From positions 1 through 43,983 of the forward strand of contig CAJJDF010000044.1 of the NCBI GenBank assembly GCA_905182785.1: a stretch of 43,983 bases of DNA, in the 5' to 3' direction. This DNA is from an uncultured Flavobacteriales bacterium. Lineage in GTDB: Bacteria > Bacteroidota > Bacteroidia > Flavobacteriales_D > CAJJDF01. Both the position numbers and the translations under genes were made by a program. The notes under the pieces were generated by a model. That model did not search any database, was not told the DNA's origin, and saw only the letters and a list, made by a program, of their open reading frames with translations. Below are positions 8,254 through 16,701 of the stretch, in pieces. Within the stretch, counting starts at the first letter, position 1; each line of letters opens with the position of its first letter.

Positions 8254-9570
8254 ATGTTAGCTACACTTAAATTATCCTTAAAAGAAATAGAAGATTACCA
8301 AAACAAGAAATTTCTTCTTGCAATTAGTGGGGGAATAGATTCTATGGTTTTACTTTCTTTGTTTTCAGAATTGGGATTAAATTTTTCTGTTGCTCACTGT
8401 AATTTTAAATTAAGAGAAACAGAAGCTAACAAAGATCAAGATTTTGTAAAGCAAAGTGCAAGGGATAAAAAAGCTCATTTTTACACCATAGATTTTGATA
8501 CGCTAGCCTATAAGAAAGAGAATAAGCTCTCTACACAAATGGCAGCTAGAAAATTGAGGTACAACTGGTTTAATGAAATAAAAAAACAGCATAATTATGA
8601 TTACATAGTTACTGCACACCATTTGGATGATAATGTGGAAACTGTGTTGCTCAACTTAACAAGAGGGACAGGGATAAATGGAATTGTTGGAATGAAATCA
8701 GTCTCTAATTTTATATTTAGACCTTTACTCAAAATTTCAAAACAAAAAATTATAGAATTTTCGGATGAAAATAATGTAGATTTTAGAGAAGACCAAAGCA
8801 ATGAATCGAACGATTATAAAAGGAATAAAATAAGGAATCAAATTATGCCTTTGTTTCAAGAAATGAACCCTTCATTTACTGAAACGATGGGACAAAATAT
8901 AGAACATTTTGATTCGGTAAATTCAATTTACACTAAATTTGTAGAGAATCAATTGGGAGATTTTGTGATTAAAACACAAGGAGATTCTTTTTTTATAGAG
9001 ATTAAAAAAATCAAGAATAAAACACAAATTTCATATGAGTTCTTAAGCCGATTCAATTTTAATTATTCTCAAGTATTACAACTAAATTCTTCACTTATGG
9101 AAGGAAATAGTACAGGAAAATATTTTTACTCTTCTTCTCATAAATTATTAATAGACAGAAAGCAATTGATACTTTCTCCCAATTTAAATACTGATGAAGT
9201 GACAGTTGCAATAAATAAAATAGACAAATTTGTAACCTACCCTATACAACTCACGTTTAATGAAGTACCAAAAGAAGAATTTGAGTTAAAATTAGATAGT
9301 TCTCATGCATTTTTGGATGCAGATAAATTAAGGTATCCACTTCATTTGAGAGTCTGGAAAAAGGGAGATTCATTTAGTCCATTTGGTATGGTAGGCAAGA
9401 AAAAAATTAGTGATTACTTGATTGATGAAAAAATATCAAGAATCGAAAAGGAAAAAACCTATGTCCTTATTTCAAATGATGAAATAGTATGGTTAGTTGG
9501 ACAAAGAATAAGTGATAACTATAAGGTTTCTGCTGCCACAAATAAAGTATTGAATATTATTTTAAAGTAG
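8254..9570 (+). CDS. tilS: tRNA(Ile)-lysidine synthetase
   Basis: TilS attaches lysine to C34 of the AUA-decoding tRNA(Ile), using ATP. The 438-residue product has the N-terminal PP-loop ATPase signature SGGIDS (residues 25-30 in FLLAISGGIDSMVLL), the following VAHCNFKLR and AHHLDDNVET motifs, and the RPLL segment, then a long C-terminal tRNA-binding part ending with SPFGMVGKKKISDYLIDEKI, typical of full-length TilS. The ATG at 8254 is used because the alternatives at 8230 (TTG) and 8233 (ATG) lie in the arm of the preceding terminator. There is almost no room for a promoter between terminator and start, so expression probably depends on readthrough or on a promoter inside the upstream gene. 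It is followed after 4 bases by the next gene. Confidence 0.95.
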   Translation: MLATLKLSLKEIEDYQNKKFLLAISGGIDSMVLLSLFSELGLNFSVAHCNFKLRETEANKDQDFVKQSARDKKAHFYTIDFDTLAYKKENKLSTQMAARKLRYNWFNEIKKQHNYDYIVTAHHLDDNVETVLLNLTRGTGINGIVGMKSVSNFIFRPLLKISKQKIIEFSDENNVDFREDQSNESNDYKRNKIRNQIMPLFQEMNPSFTETMGQNIEHFDSVNSIYTKFVENQLGDFVIKTQGDSFFIEIKKIKNKTQISYEFLSRFNFNYSQVLQLNSSLMEGNSTGKYFYSSSHKLLIDRKQLILSPNLNTDEVTVAINKIDKFVTYPIQLTFNEVPKEEFELKLDSSHAFLDADKLRYPLHLRVWKKGDSFSPFGMVGKKKISDYLIDEKISRIEKEKTYVLISNDEIVWLVGQRISDNYKVSAATNKVLNIILK

Positions 9571-9574
9571 ATAT

Positions 9575-9865
9575 ATGGAAAATGTAGTAACAAAAAAGAT
9601 TGAAAAGGAAGAGGTCGAAAATCTTAGGTTCCCTAATAAACCAATCAAAGTAAGAACCAAAGAAGAGCAGATTGCTCTGGTTCTTAAATTAAAAAAGGCA
9701 GAACAATTAGGTAATTTATTTCATAATAAAATTGAAATTATATTTCAAGATGAGGAAGGGCTTAAAGAGTTAAACACAACCATTTGGGCAGTAGGAGAAG
9801 ATCATATTTTACTCAAAAAAGGAGTGTTTATTCCTGTAAATAGAATAGTCTCTATAGTTTTGTAG
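9575..9865 (+). CDS. Conserved small protein downstream of tilS
   Basis: A 96-residue cytoplasmic protein with a basic/acidic helical N-terminal half (EKEEVENLRFPNKPIKVRTK, then EEQIALVLKLKKAEQLGN) and a beta-rich C-terminal half (NKIEIIFQDEEG, then TTIWAVGEDHILLKKG and VFIPVNRIVSIVL). The second half resembles the small beta-barrel cores found in RNA- or protein-binding proteins, but no family could be named. The ATG lies 4 bases after the tilS stop, so the two form one transcription unit. The gene ends 84 bases before dxs. Confidence 0.85.
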   Translation: MENVVTKKIEKEEVENLRFPNKPIKVRTKEEQIALVLKLKKAEQLGNLFHNKIEIIFQDEEGLKELNTTIWAVGEDHILLKKGVFIPVNRIVSIVL

Positions 9866-9949
9866 CAGAAAAGTTATTTTTTGTTAAACAAAATCACATT
9901 ATACAATAAATTGTTTTATCTTTAATTTCTGACAGAAAACCATTAATAT

Positions 9950-11893
9950 ATGCCCTTTCAAGCAGGAGAATTACTCCAAAAAGTTAACAGCCCCGAAGAT
10001 TTAAAAAGTGAGGTTTCATTAGAAGAATTACCTCAGTTTTGTAAAGAATTAAGGCAATTTATTGTAGATGTGGTTTCTGAGAAAGGAGGTCATTTTGGAG
10101 CAAGTCTTGGAGTTGTAGAATTAACTTCTGCCATTCATTATGTATTCAATACCCCTTACGATCAATTAGTTTGGGATGTAGGACATCAAGCTTACGGACA
10201 CAAAATAATAACTGGAAGAAAAGATGTTTTCGATACTAATAGAGTTTATAAAGGAATAAGTGGATTTCCTAAAAGAAGTGAAAGTGAATATGACACATTC
10301 GGTGTGGGTCACTCGTCCACTTCTATTTCAGCAGCTTTGGGAATGGCAGTTGCAAGTCAAATAAAAGGGGAGCACGAAAAACAACACATTGCAGTAATTG
10401 GAGACGGAGCCATGACTGCAGGATTAGCATTTGAAGGATTGAATCATGGAGGAATAGAAAACTCAAATATGATTGTTGTTTTAAATGACAATTGCATGTC
10501 TATTGATCCAAATGTAGGTGCCCTAAAAGAATATTTAAGAGATTTATCTGCTTCGCAACCTTACAATAAAGTAAAAGATGAAGTTTGGAGTTTACTAGGT
10601 AAATTAAGTTCTTTTGGTGCTAGTGCCCAGCAAATTGTTCACAAAGTTAGTGATGCTTTGAAAGGAAGCATCTATCAAAAAAGTAATTTTTTCGAATCGC
10701 TAAACTTTAGGTATTTCGGACCAGTAGATGGGCATGATTCGCAAGCTATGGTGAAGTTATTTGAAGAAATAAAACATTTGCCAGGCCCAAAAATTGTTCA
10801 TTGTTTAACAGAAAAAGGAAAAGGATTTAAACCAGCAGAGGATGGTGATACAACATTATGGCATGCTCCAGGAGTTTTTAATAAAGAAACTGGGGAGATT
10901 GTAAAAGTGTTGCCAAAATCTACGGATGCACCAAAATTCCAAGATGTATTTGGACATACCATAGTTGAATTAGCAGAGAAAAATTTAAAAATTGCAGGAG
11001 TAACACCAGCAATGCCCTCAGGATGTTCTTTGAATATTATGATGAAAGCAATGCCAGACAGAGCATTTGATGTAGGAATTGCAGAACAGCATGCCGTTAC
11101 TTTTTCGGCAGGTTTGGCAACACAAGGATTAATTCCTTATTGTAATATTTACTCTACATTCATGCAAAGGGCATATGATCAAGTGTTACATGATGTGGCA
11201 ATACAAAACTTGAATGTAGTATTTTGTTTAGATAGAGGAGGTTTAGTGGGTGCTGATGGACCAACACACCACGGAGCCTACGACATGGCTTACATGAGAA
11301 GTATTCCTAATATGATTGTGTCTGCACCCATGGATGAATTGGAGCTAAGAAACTTAATGTTTACTGCACAAGCGGATGAGAATGGACCGTTTTCTATTCG
11401 TTATCCAAGAGGAAAAGGAATTATTCCAGATTGGAAAAAACCGTTTCAAAAATTGACTATTGGACAAGGGAGAAAATTGAAAAATGGAACTGATATCGCT
11501 ATTTTGACAATTGGGATTACAGGAACTTTTATTGCTAAAATAGAAGACGATTTTACTGAAAAAGGATTAAGTGTGGCACATTATGATATGCGATTCTTGA
11601 AACCTTTGGACGAAACAATTTTGCACGAAGTGTTCTCAAAATTTGGCAAAGTAATTACTGTAGAAGACGGAACAATTATAGGTGGATTGGGAAGTGCAGT
11701 GCTAGAATTTATGGCTGATAATGGTTATCAAGCACAAGTAAAAAGATTGGGAATTCCCGATAAATATATTGAGCATGGAACACAAGCTGAGTTGTACAAA
11801 GAATGTGGTTTTGATGCAAATTCTATACTTGAATGTGTAGAAGAAATGGTGCAGAATACTGCTGTTGTAAAAACTATTGGGAAACAAAACTAA
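9950..11893 (+). CDS. dxs: 1-deoxy-D-xylulose-5-phosphate synthase
   Basis: Dxs condenses pyruvate and glyceraldehyde 3-phosphate with thiamine diphosphate, the first and usually rate-controlling step of the MEP isoprenoid pathway. The 647 residues show VGHQAYGHKIITGR, the GHSSTSISAALG block, the thiamine-diphosphate motif starting GDGAMTAG (residues 151-158) and ending NDN (to residue 181), the transketolase-type pyrimidine domain (DRAFDVGIAEQHAVTFSAGL) and the C-terminal domain. Length is normal. The gene ends with a stop that overlaps the stop of the convergent 11890-12351 gene by 4 bases, leaving no space for a terminator. The partner dxr is on the opposite strand at 15501-16655. Confidence 0.98.
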   Translation: MPFQAGELLQKVNSPEDLKSEVSLEELPQFCKELRQFIVDVVSEKGGHFGASLGVVELTSAIHYVFNTPYDQLVWDVGHQAYGHKIITGRKDVFDTNRVYKGISGFPKRSESEYDTFGVGHSSTSISAALGMAVASQIKGEHEKQHIAVIGDGAMTAGLAFEGLNHGGIENSNMIVVLNDNCMSIDPNVGALKEYLRDLSASQPYNKVKDEVWSLLGKLSSFGASAQQIVHKVSDALKGSIYQKSNFFESLNFRYFGPVDGHDSQAMVKLFEEIKHLPGPKIVHCLTEKGKGFKPAEDGDTTLWHAPGVFNKETGEIVKVLPKSTDAPKFQDVFGHTIVELAEKNLKIAGVTPAMPSGCSLNIMMKAMPDRAFDVGIAEQHAVTFSAGLATQGLIPYCNIYSTFMQRAYDQVLHDVAIQNLNVVFCLDRGGLVGADGPTHHGAYDMAYMRSIPNMIVSAPMDELELRNLMFTAQADENGPFSIRYPRGKGIIPDWKKPFQKLTIGQGRKLKNGTDIAILTIGITGTFIAKIEDDFTEKGLSVAHYDMRFLKPLDETILHEVFSKFGKVITVEDGTIIGGLGSAVLEFMADNGYQAQVKRLGIPDKYIEHGTQAELYKECGFDANSILECVEEMVQNTAVVKTIGKQN

Positions 11894-12351
11894 ACCAACT
11901 CCTCCAAAACTTTAAACATTTTTCCATCACTAGGTTGGCAACCGTTTTTTATCATGGCAAATAATTCGGTTTCTCTTGTTTGAGTATACTTCTTACTCGT
12001 TCTATAAGCTTTAATAGATGCTTTTTTTTCTTCTATTGCTTTGAGAACAGCCTCATTGTCCAAGAATGATACTGAATTACTCTCAAGACCTATTAATTCG
12101 GCTTGGTCTTTTCCGTAATGAAAATACTTGATGTCGTTTTCTGTAGCAAATTCTACGTATTCCATTTTCATCAAAACAGAATTATAAATCACATCACTAA
12201 ATGCAGCTATGAGTTCATTTACTTTATTGTTGTCAGTTTTTTTTATCTCAATCCATAACTCAGAATCGATTCCATTCACGGCCAAAAATTCTTTGAATTC
12301 TTGTTCAAAATGTTTCAACTCTTCGATTGTTAGTTCTCTGTAAAGTGGCAT
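11890..12351 (-). CDS. DUF6495-like protein
   Basis: A 153-residue soluble protein. The N-terminus (YRELTIEELKHFEQEFKEFL and then AVNGID), the middle YFHYGKDQAELIGLES and the end (KKYTQTRETELFAMIKNGCQ, then PSDGKMFKVLEEL) match my recollection of a Bacteroidota-specific family listed as DUF6495; this name is from memory and should be treated as tentative. No catalytic motif is apparent. The ATG at 12351 lies four bases after the kinase stop codon, so it is the last gene of the dxr-rseP-kinase unit. Its stop overlaps that of dxs in convergent orientation. Function unknown. Confidence 0.8.
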   Translation of the reverse strand: MPLYRELTIEELKHFEQEFKEFLAVNGIDSELWIEIKKTDNNKVNELIAAFSDVIYNSVLMKMEYVEFATENDIKYFHYGKDQAELIGLESNSVSFLDNEAVLKAIEEKKASIKAYRTSKKYTQTRETELFAMIKNGCQPSDGKMFKVLEELV

Positions 12352-12355
12352 TTAT

Positions 12356-13897
12356 TTATTTTTTCAATATAATTCTAAACGTAGTTCCTTGGTCTATTTT
12401 GGACTGTAGAACAATTATTTTTCCGCCTAATTGTTCTTCTACAATCCTTTTTACAAGGCTTAACCCTAATCCCCATCCTCTTTCTTTGGTAGAAAATCCT
12501 GGATTAAAAATAGTTTTAAAATTTGAAGAAGGAATTCCTTTTCCAGTATCAGTTATGTCAATTAATACTCTGTTTTCTTTGTCTTGAACCAAATAACTAA
12601 CCGAACCTTTTTCACCATAGATGGCGTCTATCGCGTTTTTAGTGATATTTTCTATCACCCATTCAAACAAAGAAGTATTGATATTTGCAATGGCATCTTT
12701 GTCGCCCTTTACAATCAGCTCTACTTTTTTTGAAACTCTAGATCTAAGGTAATTGGTAGACTCGGATACTGAAGTGAAAATATTTTCTTCCTTAGTTTTT
12801 ATAGTAGAACCAATTTTAGAAAAGCGATCTGTTATAGTATTCAGTCTGTCAATATCTTTGTTCATTTCTTTAATGGAAGAGTCGGGAACTCCATCTGCTT
12901 TTATAATTTCTACCCATGCCATCAAGGATGAAAGAGGAGTGCCTAATTGGTGAGCCGTTTCTTTTGCCATTCCTGCCCAAACTTGATTTTGTTCTGCTTT
13001 TCTGAACGAACTAAAAAGAAAATAAGCAACCATTAAAAAGAGAAAAATAATTACAAATTGTACCCAAGGGTAAAATCGCAACTGTTTCAAAAGACTCGAT
13101 TCCGAATAATAGATATAGCCTGTATTTTTGCCAAATGAAACGGTTATTTTTTCATTCTCATTTGCCATTTCGTAAACAGTTTTGGAAATAGAAATACTAT
13201 CTTTTATTTTTGCATAATCTATATTTACGGTTCTTTTTATAACACCAGTAGCAGAATCTATATAAAGGATTGGAATAGAAGCAGAGCTTGTGATTAGTTC
13301 GTTTTCAAACGATTGTATTAAAGAGTCGCTTTTTGTTTTTAATTCTAAGAATAATCTTGAATTATCAAAATGCAGAATTTGATATTGCAGAAGAGTGTTT
13401 GGGATTTTTATCTGTTTATTTTTACTGTCCCATTCTATTATTAATTTTTTTAGAGAGTCTTCATAATCTTTTTTTGTGTCAAAATCCTTTTCGTAAAACG
13501 TTAGACCTGAGCTTGAAATAGAAATTTTTTCTTCTCCACTTTTATAATCTACAACTTCTAATACAATAGGAATATTAAGGTTTTTTTCTAAGAATGATAT
13601 GGCAAATGTGTAATCGTTTTGTTCTCTACCAAATTCTTTTACGGCCATTGCGTAATCATTGATGTTGTCGCTTTCTTCTTGGCTTAATTGCTTAAAAGTC
13701 TCGTTGGTTAGGTTTACCAATTGGACTTGTTTCTTTACGGTTTCACTCCATAATTTCACTCTCAATCTTTCTTCATCTTGAATTTCCGAGGCTAAGTGAT
13801 TGGTGTACCACAAAGAAATTCCAATGATTAATAGTGCTACAATGGATAAGATTACTTTCCATATCTGTTTGGATGAATATAATTTTTTTGATTTCAA
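12356..13897 (-). CDS. Orphan membrane sensor histidine kinase
   Basis: A 513-residue kinase. Membrane segments at about residues 12-31 and 278-297 flank a roughly 245-residue extracytoplasmic sensor region with no domain I recognise. The kinase core follows directly with no HAMP or PAS domain: H-box AKETAHQLGTPLSSL (His316), N-box NITKNAIDAI near 425, G1 DTGKGIP near 460 and G2 WGLGLSLVKRIV near 480. No response regulator is adjacent, so its partner is elsewhere. The gene sits downstream of rseP and a 55-residue membrane protein and is followed after 4 bases by the DUF6495-like gene. Co-location with rseP hints at an envelope signal, but that is inference. Confidence 0.9.
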   Translation of the reverse strand: MKSKKLYSSKQIWKVILSIVALLIIGISLWYTNHLASEIQDEERLRVKLWSETVKKQVQLVNLTNETFKQLSQEESDNINDYAMAVKEFGREQNDYTFAISFLEKNLNIPIVLEVVDYKSGEEKISISSSGLTFYEKDFDTKKDYEDSLKKLIIEWDSKNKQIKIPNTLLQYQILHFDNSRLFLELKTKSDSLIQSFENELITSSASIPILYIDSATGVIKRTVNIDYAKIKDSISISKTVYEMANENEKITVSFGKNTGYIYYSESSLLKQLRFYPWVQFVIIFLFLMVAYFLFSSFRKAEQNQVWAGMAKETAHQLGTPLSSLMAWVEIIKADGVPDSSIKEMNKDIDRLNTITDRFSKIGSTIKTKEENIFTSVSESTNYLRSRVSKKVELIVKGDKDAIANINTSLFEWVIENITKNAIDAIYGEKGSVSYLVQDKENRVLIDITDTGKGIPSSNFKTIFNPGFSTKERGWGLGLSLVKRIVEEQLGGKIIVLQSKIDQGTTFRIILKK

Positions 13898-13950
13898 ACT
13901 TTTCTATTCTTAATTAATATTGAAATATAACAATTTTAAAGCTGTTTCCT

Positions 13951-14118
13951 TTATTTAGGGTTGAGAACTAAATTCTCTAGCATAAAATAAATACCTCCCA
14001 CAATAAAGATAGAAACGACAAAGTACCTCCAAAAATTGTACCCTCTAGCTTTTTGTGTAGCTGCCATAAAAAATGCAATTACTACCACTAATATTCCTAT
14101 TCCAATGTAATACAACAT
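13951..14118 (-). CDS. 55-residue membrane protein directly after rseP
   Basis: A short gene whose ATG lies four bases after the rseP stop. The product begins MLYYIGIGILVVVIAFFMAA, continues with the loop TQKARGYNFWRY, has a second hydrophobic helix (FVVSIFIVGGIYFML) and ends ENLVLNPK. Two membrane helices joined by a positively charged loop suggest an inner-membrane hairpin with both ends outside. The close spacing to rseP and the well-formed helix-loop-helix pattern make a real gene likely. It may modulate the protease or the kinase on either side, but no function can be read from the sequence. Confidence 0.7.
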   Translation of the reverse strand: MLYYIGIGILVVVIAFFMAATQKARGYNFWRYFVVSIFIVGGIYFMLENLVLNPK

Positions 14119-14122
14119 GAGA

Positions 14123-15472
14123 TTATTTGTTTATGAATTCTAAAACAGCTTTATACACATCATTTCCATTTGCCAGAAGCATAACAGTTAATAAAATTAA
14201 GATTCCAAACAGCTGTGCTTTTTCCATAAATTTATCGCTAGGAGGTCTTCCAGATATCATTTCATAAATCAAGAACATAGCATGTCCTCCATCCAATGCT
14301 GGTATAGGTAGAATGTTCATGAAAGCAAGAATTACAGATAAAAAAGCGGTTCTCGACCAAAATATTTTCCAATCCCATTCCGTTGGGAATATTTTTGCAA
14401 TTGTACCAAAACCGCCTACTTGTTTTAGTGCTTCTGTTTTAGTGAAAATTAATTGAAATTGTTTTATGTAGTCTTTTAATGTGTTATAGCCTAATCTCAT
14501 TCCTTCTGGCCATGATTGAGCAAAAGAATAATTTACGTGTGTTGGTTTAAATAGAGTTAATAATTCACGTGATTGTTGAAACCCTATTTTGTAAGAAGTA
14601 TCAAATTCTCCAGAAAATGGAATTATTTCATCTCCACGTTTTATTCTCATTTGAAAAGAGTCCACTTCATTTTCTTTAAATGAATTTAATGCTTTGATTA
14701 AGTTCTTGAATAACACAACATCTTTGTTATTTATAGATAAAATTCTGTCGCCACTTTTCAACCCAATTTTATTTCCTATAGAGTTTTCAATAACTGAATC
14801 AATACGGTTTGGGAATTGAGGAATAAAAGCAGGAATCTTATTCTTAAGCATAAAATCAATGGCTTGATCAGAGATTGTTACGTTCCTTATTTCTCCATTT
14901 CTTTCTATTTTAAAATTCTTTGATTGATTGATTAAAATGGATTTATTAATCTCACCTAAGTCATCAATTTTTTCACCTTCTACTTCCAGTATTTTATCCC
15001 CATTCATAAAAAAATCTTCGCCTTTTATTTCTTCAGCAAGTACTTCTATTCCATAGGTGTAATCTTCGTTTTTTACGTAATCCTTTCCCCAAAAATAAGC
15101 AACCATTGCGTATAAAAAAATGGCTAAAACTATATTGACAGAAACTCCTCCCAGCATCACAATTAGTCTTTGCCAAGCTGGTTTTGATCTAAATTCATAC
15201 GGTTTTGGTGGTAGTTTCATTTGCTCGGTATCCATAGATTCGTCTATCATCCCAGATATTTTCACGAATCCCCCAAGTGGTAACCAACCTATTCCGTATT
15301 CGGTATCTCCTTTCTTGAATTTGAATAAAGAAAACCAAGGATTGAAAAATAAATAAAACTTTTCTACTCTTATCTTGAACAAACGAGCAGGAATAAAATG
15401 ACCCAATTCGTGAAGAACGACAAGGATAGCAAGTGCTAAAATTAACTGTACGATTATGACAAATGTGCCCAT
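14123..15472 (-). CDS. rseP: RseP-type site-2 membrane metalloprotease
   Basis: A 449-residue intramembrane zinc protease (peptidase family M50B) that in characterised bacteria cuts anti-sigma factors within the membrane and clears signal-peptide remnants. The zinc motif HELGH is at residues 21-25 in the first membrane helix, the second-site motif PALDGGHAMFLIYE is near residue 395, and between them are the GGFVKI turn and a periplasmic region with two PDZ-like segments (LEVEGEKIDDL and KSGDRILSINNKD). The gene follows dxr by 28 bases, a common bacterial arrangement, and is followed after four bases by the small membrane protein. Its anti-sigma substrate is not in the window. Confidence 0.95.
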   Translation of the reverse strand: MGTFVIIVQLILALAILVVLHELGHFIPARLFKIRVEKFYLFFNPWFSLFKFKKGDTEYGIGWLPLGGFVKISGMIDESMDTEQMKLPPKPYEFRSKPAWQRLIVMLGGVSVNIVLAIFLYAMVAYFWGKDYVKNEDYTYGIEVLAEEIKGEDFFMNGDKILEVEGEKIDDLGEINKSILINQSKNFKIERNGEIRNVTISDQAIDFMLKNKIPAFIPQFPNRIDSVIENSIGNKIGLKSGDRILSINNKDVVLFKNLIKALNSFKENEVDSFQMRIKRGDEIIPFSGEFDTSYKIGFQQSRELLTLFKPTHVNYSFAQSWPEGMRLGYNTLKDYIKQFQLIFTKTEALKQVGGFGTIAKIFPTEWDWKIFWSRTAFLSVILAFMNILPIPALDGGHAMFLIYEMISGRPPSDKFMEKAQLFGILILLTVMLLANGNDVYKAVLEFINK

Positions 15473-15500
15473 AATTTAATTGTGTGTTTTGTTTATCGGT

Positions 15501-16655
15501 TTAATTACAAAAATCGGTTGCAATTTGTCTTGCTAGTTTATTTGTTTCTATGTAATCTTCTAGAGTTGGCTTGGATATAAACTCTGTTTTTTCCAAAGTC
15601 TTTTCATTGATATCTCCAATATCTAAGAAAGAAATTTTTCCATCCAAAAATGCTTCGTTTGTAATTTCGTTTGCTGCATTAAGAACACAAGCAGAATTTC
15701 CTCCAGTTTCAATTACATCAAAAGCTAACCTTAGGTTTTTAAACGTATTTAAATCTGGTTTTTCAAAAGTTAGTGATGGATAATCGAAAAAACTAAACCG
15801 TTTAAAATTCGATTTTGGTCTTTCGGGGTAAGTTAAAGCATATTGAATAGGAACTTTCATACTTGGGATTCCCATTTGCGCTAAAATACTACTGTCTTCA
15901 AATTGTACAGCCGAGTGAATAATAGATTGAGGATGAACCACCACTTCAATTTTTGAAGCAGGAACTCCAAACAGCCATTTAGCCTCTATCACTTCCAATC
16001 CTTTGTTCATGAGCGAAGCAGAATCGATTGTAATTTTTGCTCCCATTTCCCAGTTAGGATGTTTTAAAGCTTGTTCTCTCGTTACAGTTTTTAGCTCTTC
16101 AAGCGTTTTCCCTCTAAACGGACCCCCTGAAGCAGTCAAGATTATTTTCTCTATTTTATTATCAAAATTCCCCATCAAACATTGAAAAATTGCTGAATGT
16201 TCAGAATCTATAGGGTAAATATTTACTCCTTTTTGTTGAGCTAGTTTTGTAACAATATCACCAGCAACAACTAAAGTTTCTTTGTTGGCAAGAGCAATGT
16301 TCTTCCCTGCATTTATTGCATTAATGGTAGGCAATAATCCAGAATATCCTACAGTTGCGGTAAGCACGGTTTCAATTTCAGTCATTTCTACAACTTGTGC
16401 TAGGGATTCTTCTCCGGCATATACTTTTATGTCGTGTTCCCACAAAGCATCTTTCACTTTTTTATGAAGTGATTCATCTACTATAACAACTGTATTGGGT
16501 TTGTATTTAAGAGATTGAGCAATTAGTAAATCTGCATTTTTATTTGCTGTAAGGGTAATTAACTCAAATTTATCTGGAAATTGTTCAATAACTTCCAATG
16601 CTTGTGTTCCTATAGATCCAGTTGACCCTAGAATTGCGATTCCTTTTTTACTCAT
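15501..16655 (-). CDS. dxr: 1-deoxy-D-xylulose-5-phosphate reductoisomerase
   Basis: Dxr (IspC) converts DXP to 2-C-methyl-D-erythritol 4-phosphate with NADPH, the second MEP step. The 384-residue product shows the Rossmann start AILGSTGSIGTQALEVI, the central IYPIDSEHSAIFQCL block with the metal ligands, the substrate loop ASGGPFRG, HPNWEMGAKITIDSASLMNK and VVHPQSIIHSAVQF. Length is typical. It lies between a GH3-family gene (46 bases upstream) and rseP (28 bases downstream), all on one strand. dxs is nearby but convergent, so the two are not co-transcribed. Confidence 0.98.
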   Translation of the reverse strand: MSKKGIAILGSTGSIGTQALEVIEQFPDKFELITLTANKNADLLIAQSLKYKPNTVVIVDESLHKKVKDALWEHDIKVYAGEESLAQVVEMTEIETVLTATVGYSGLLPTINAINAGKNIALANKETLVVAGDIVTKLAQQKGVNIYPIDSEHSAIFQCLMGNFDNKIEKIILTASGGPFRGKTLEELKTVTREQALKHPNWEMGAKITIDSASLMNKGLEVIEAKWLFGVPASKIEVVVHPQSIIHSAVQFEDSSILAQMGIPSMKVPIQYALTYPERPKSNFKRFSFFDYPSLTFEKPDLNTFKNLRLAFDVIETGGNSACVLNAANEITNEAFLDGKISFLDIGDINEKTLEKTEFISKPTLEDYIETNKLARQIATDFCN

Positions 16656-16701
16656 TGTTTTTGTTTTGCTAGGGATAAAGTTATGATTTTTTAGACTTTA
16701 A

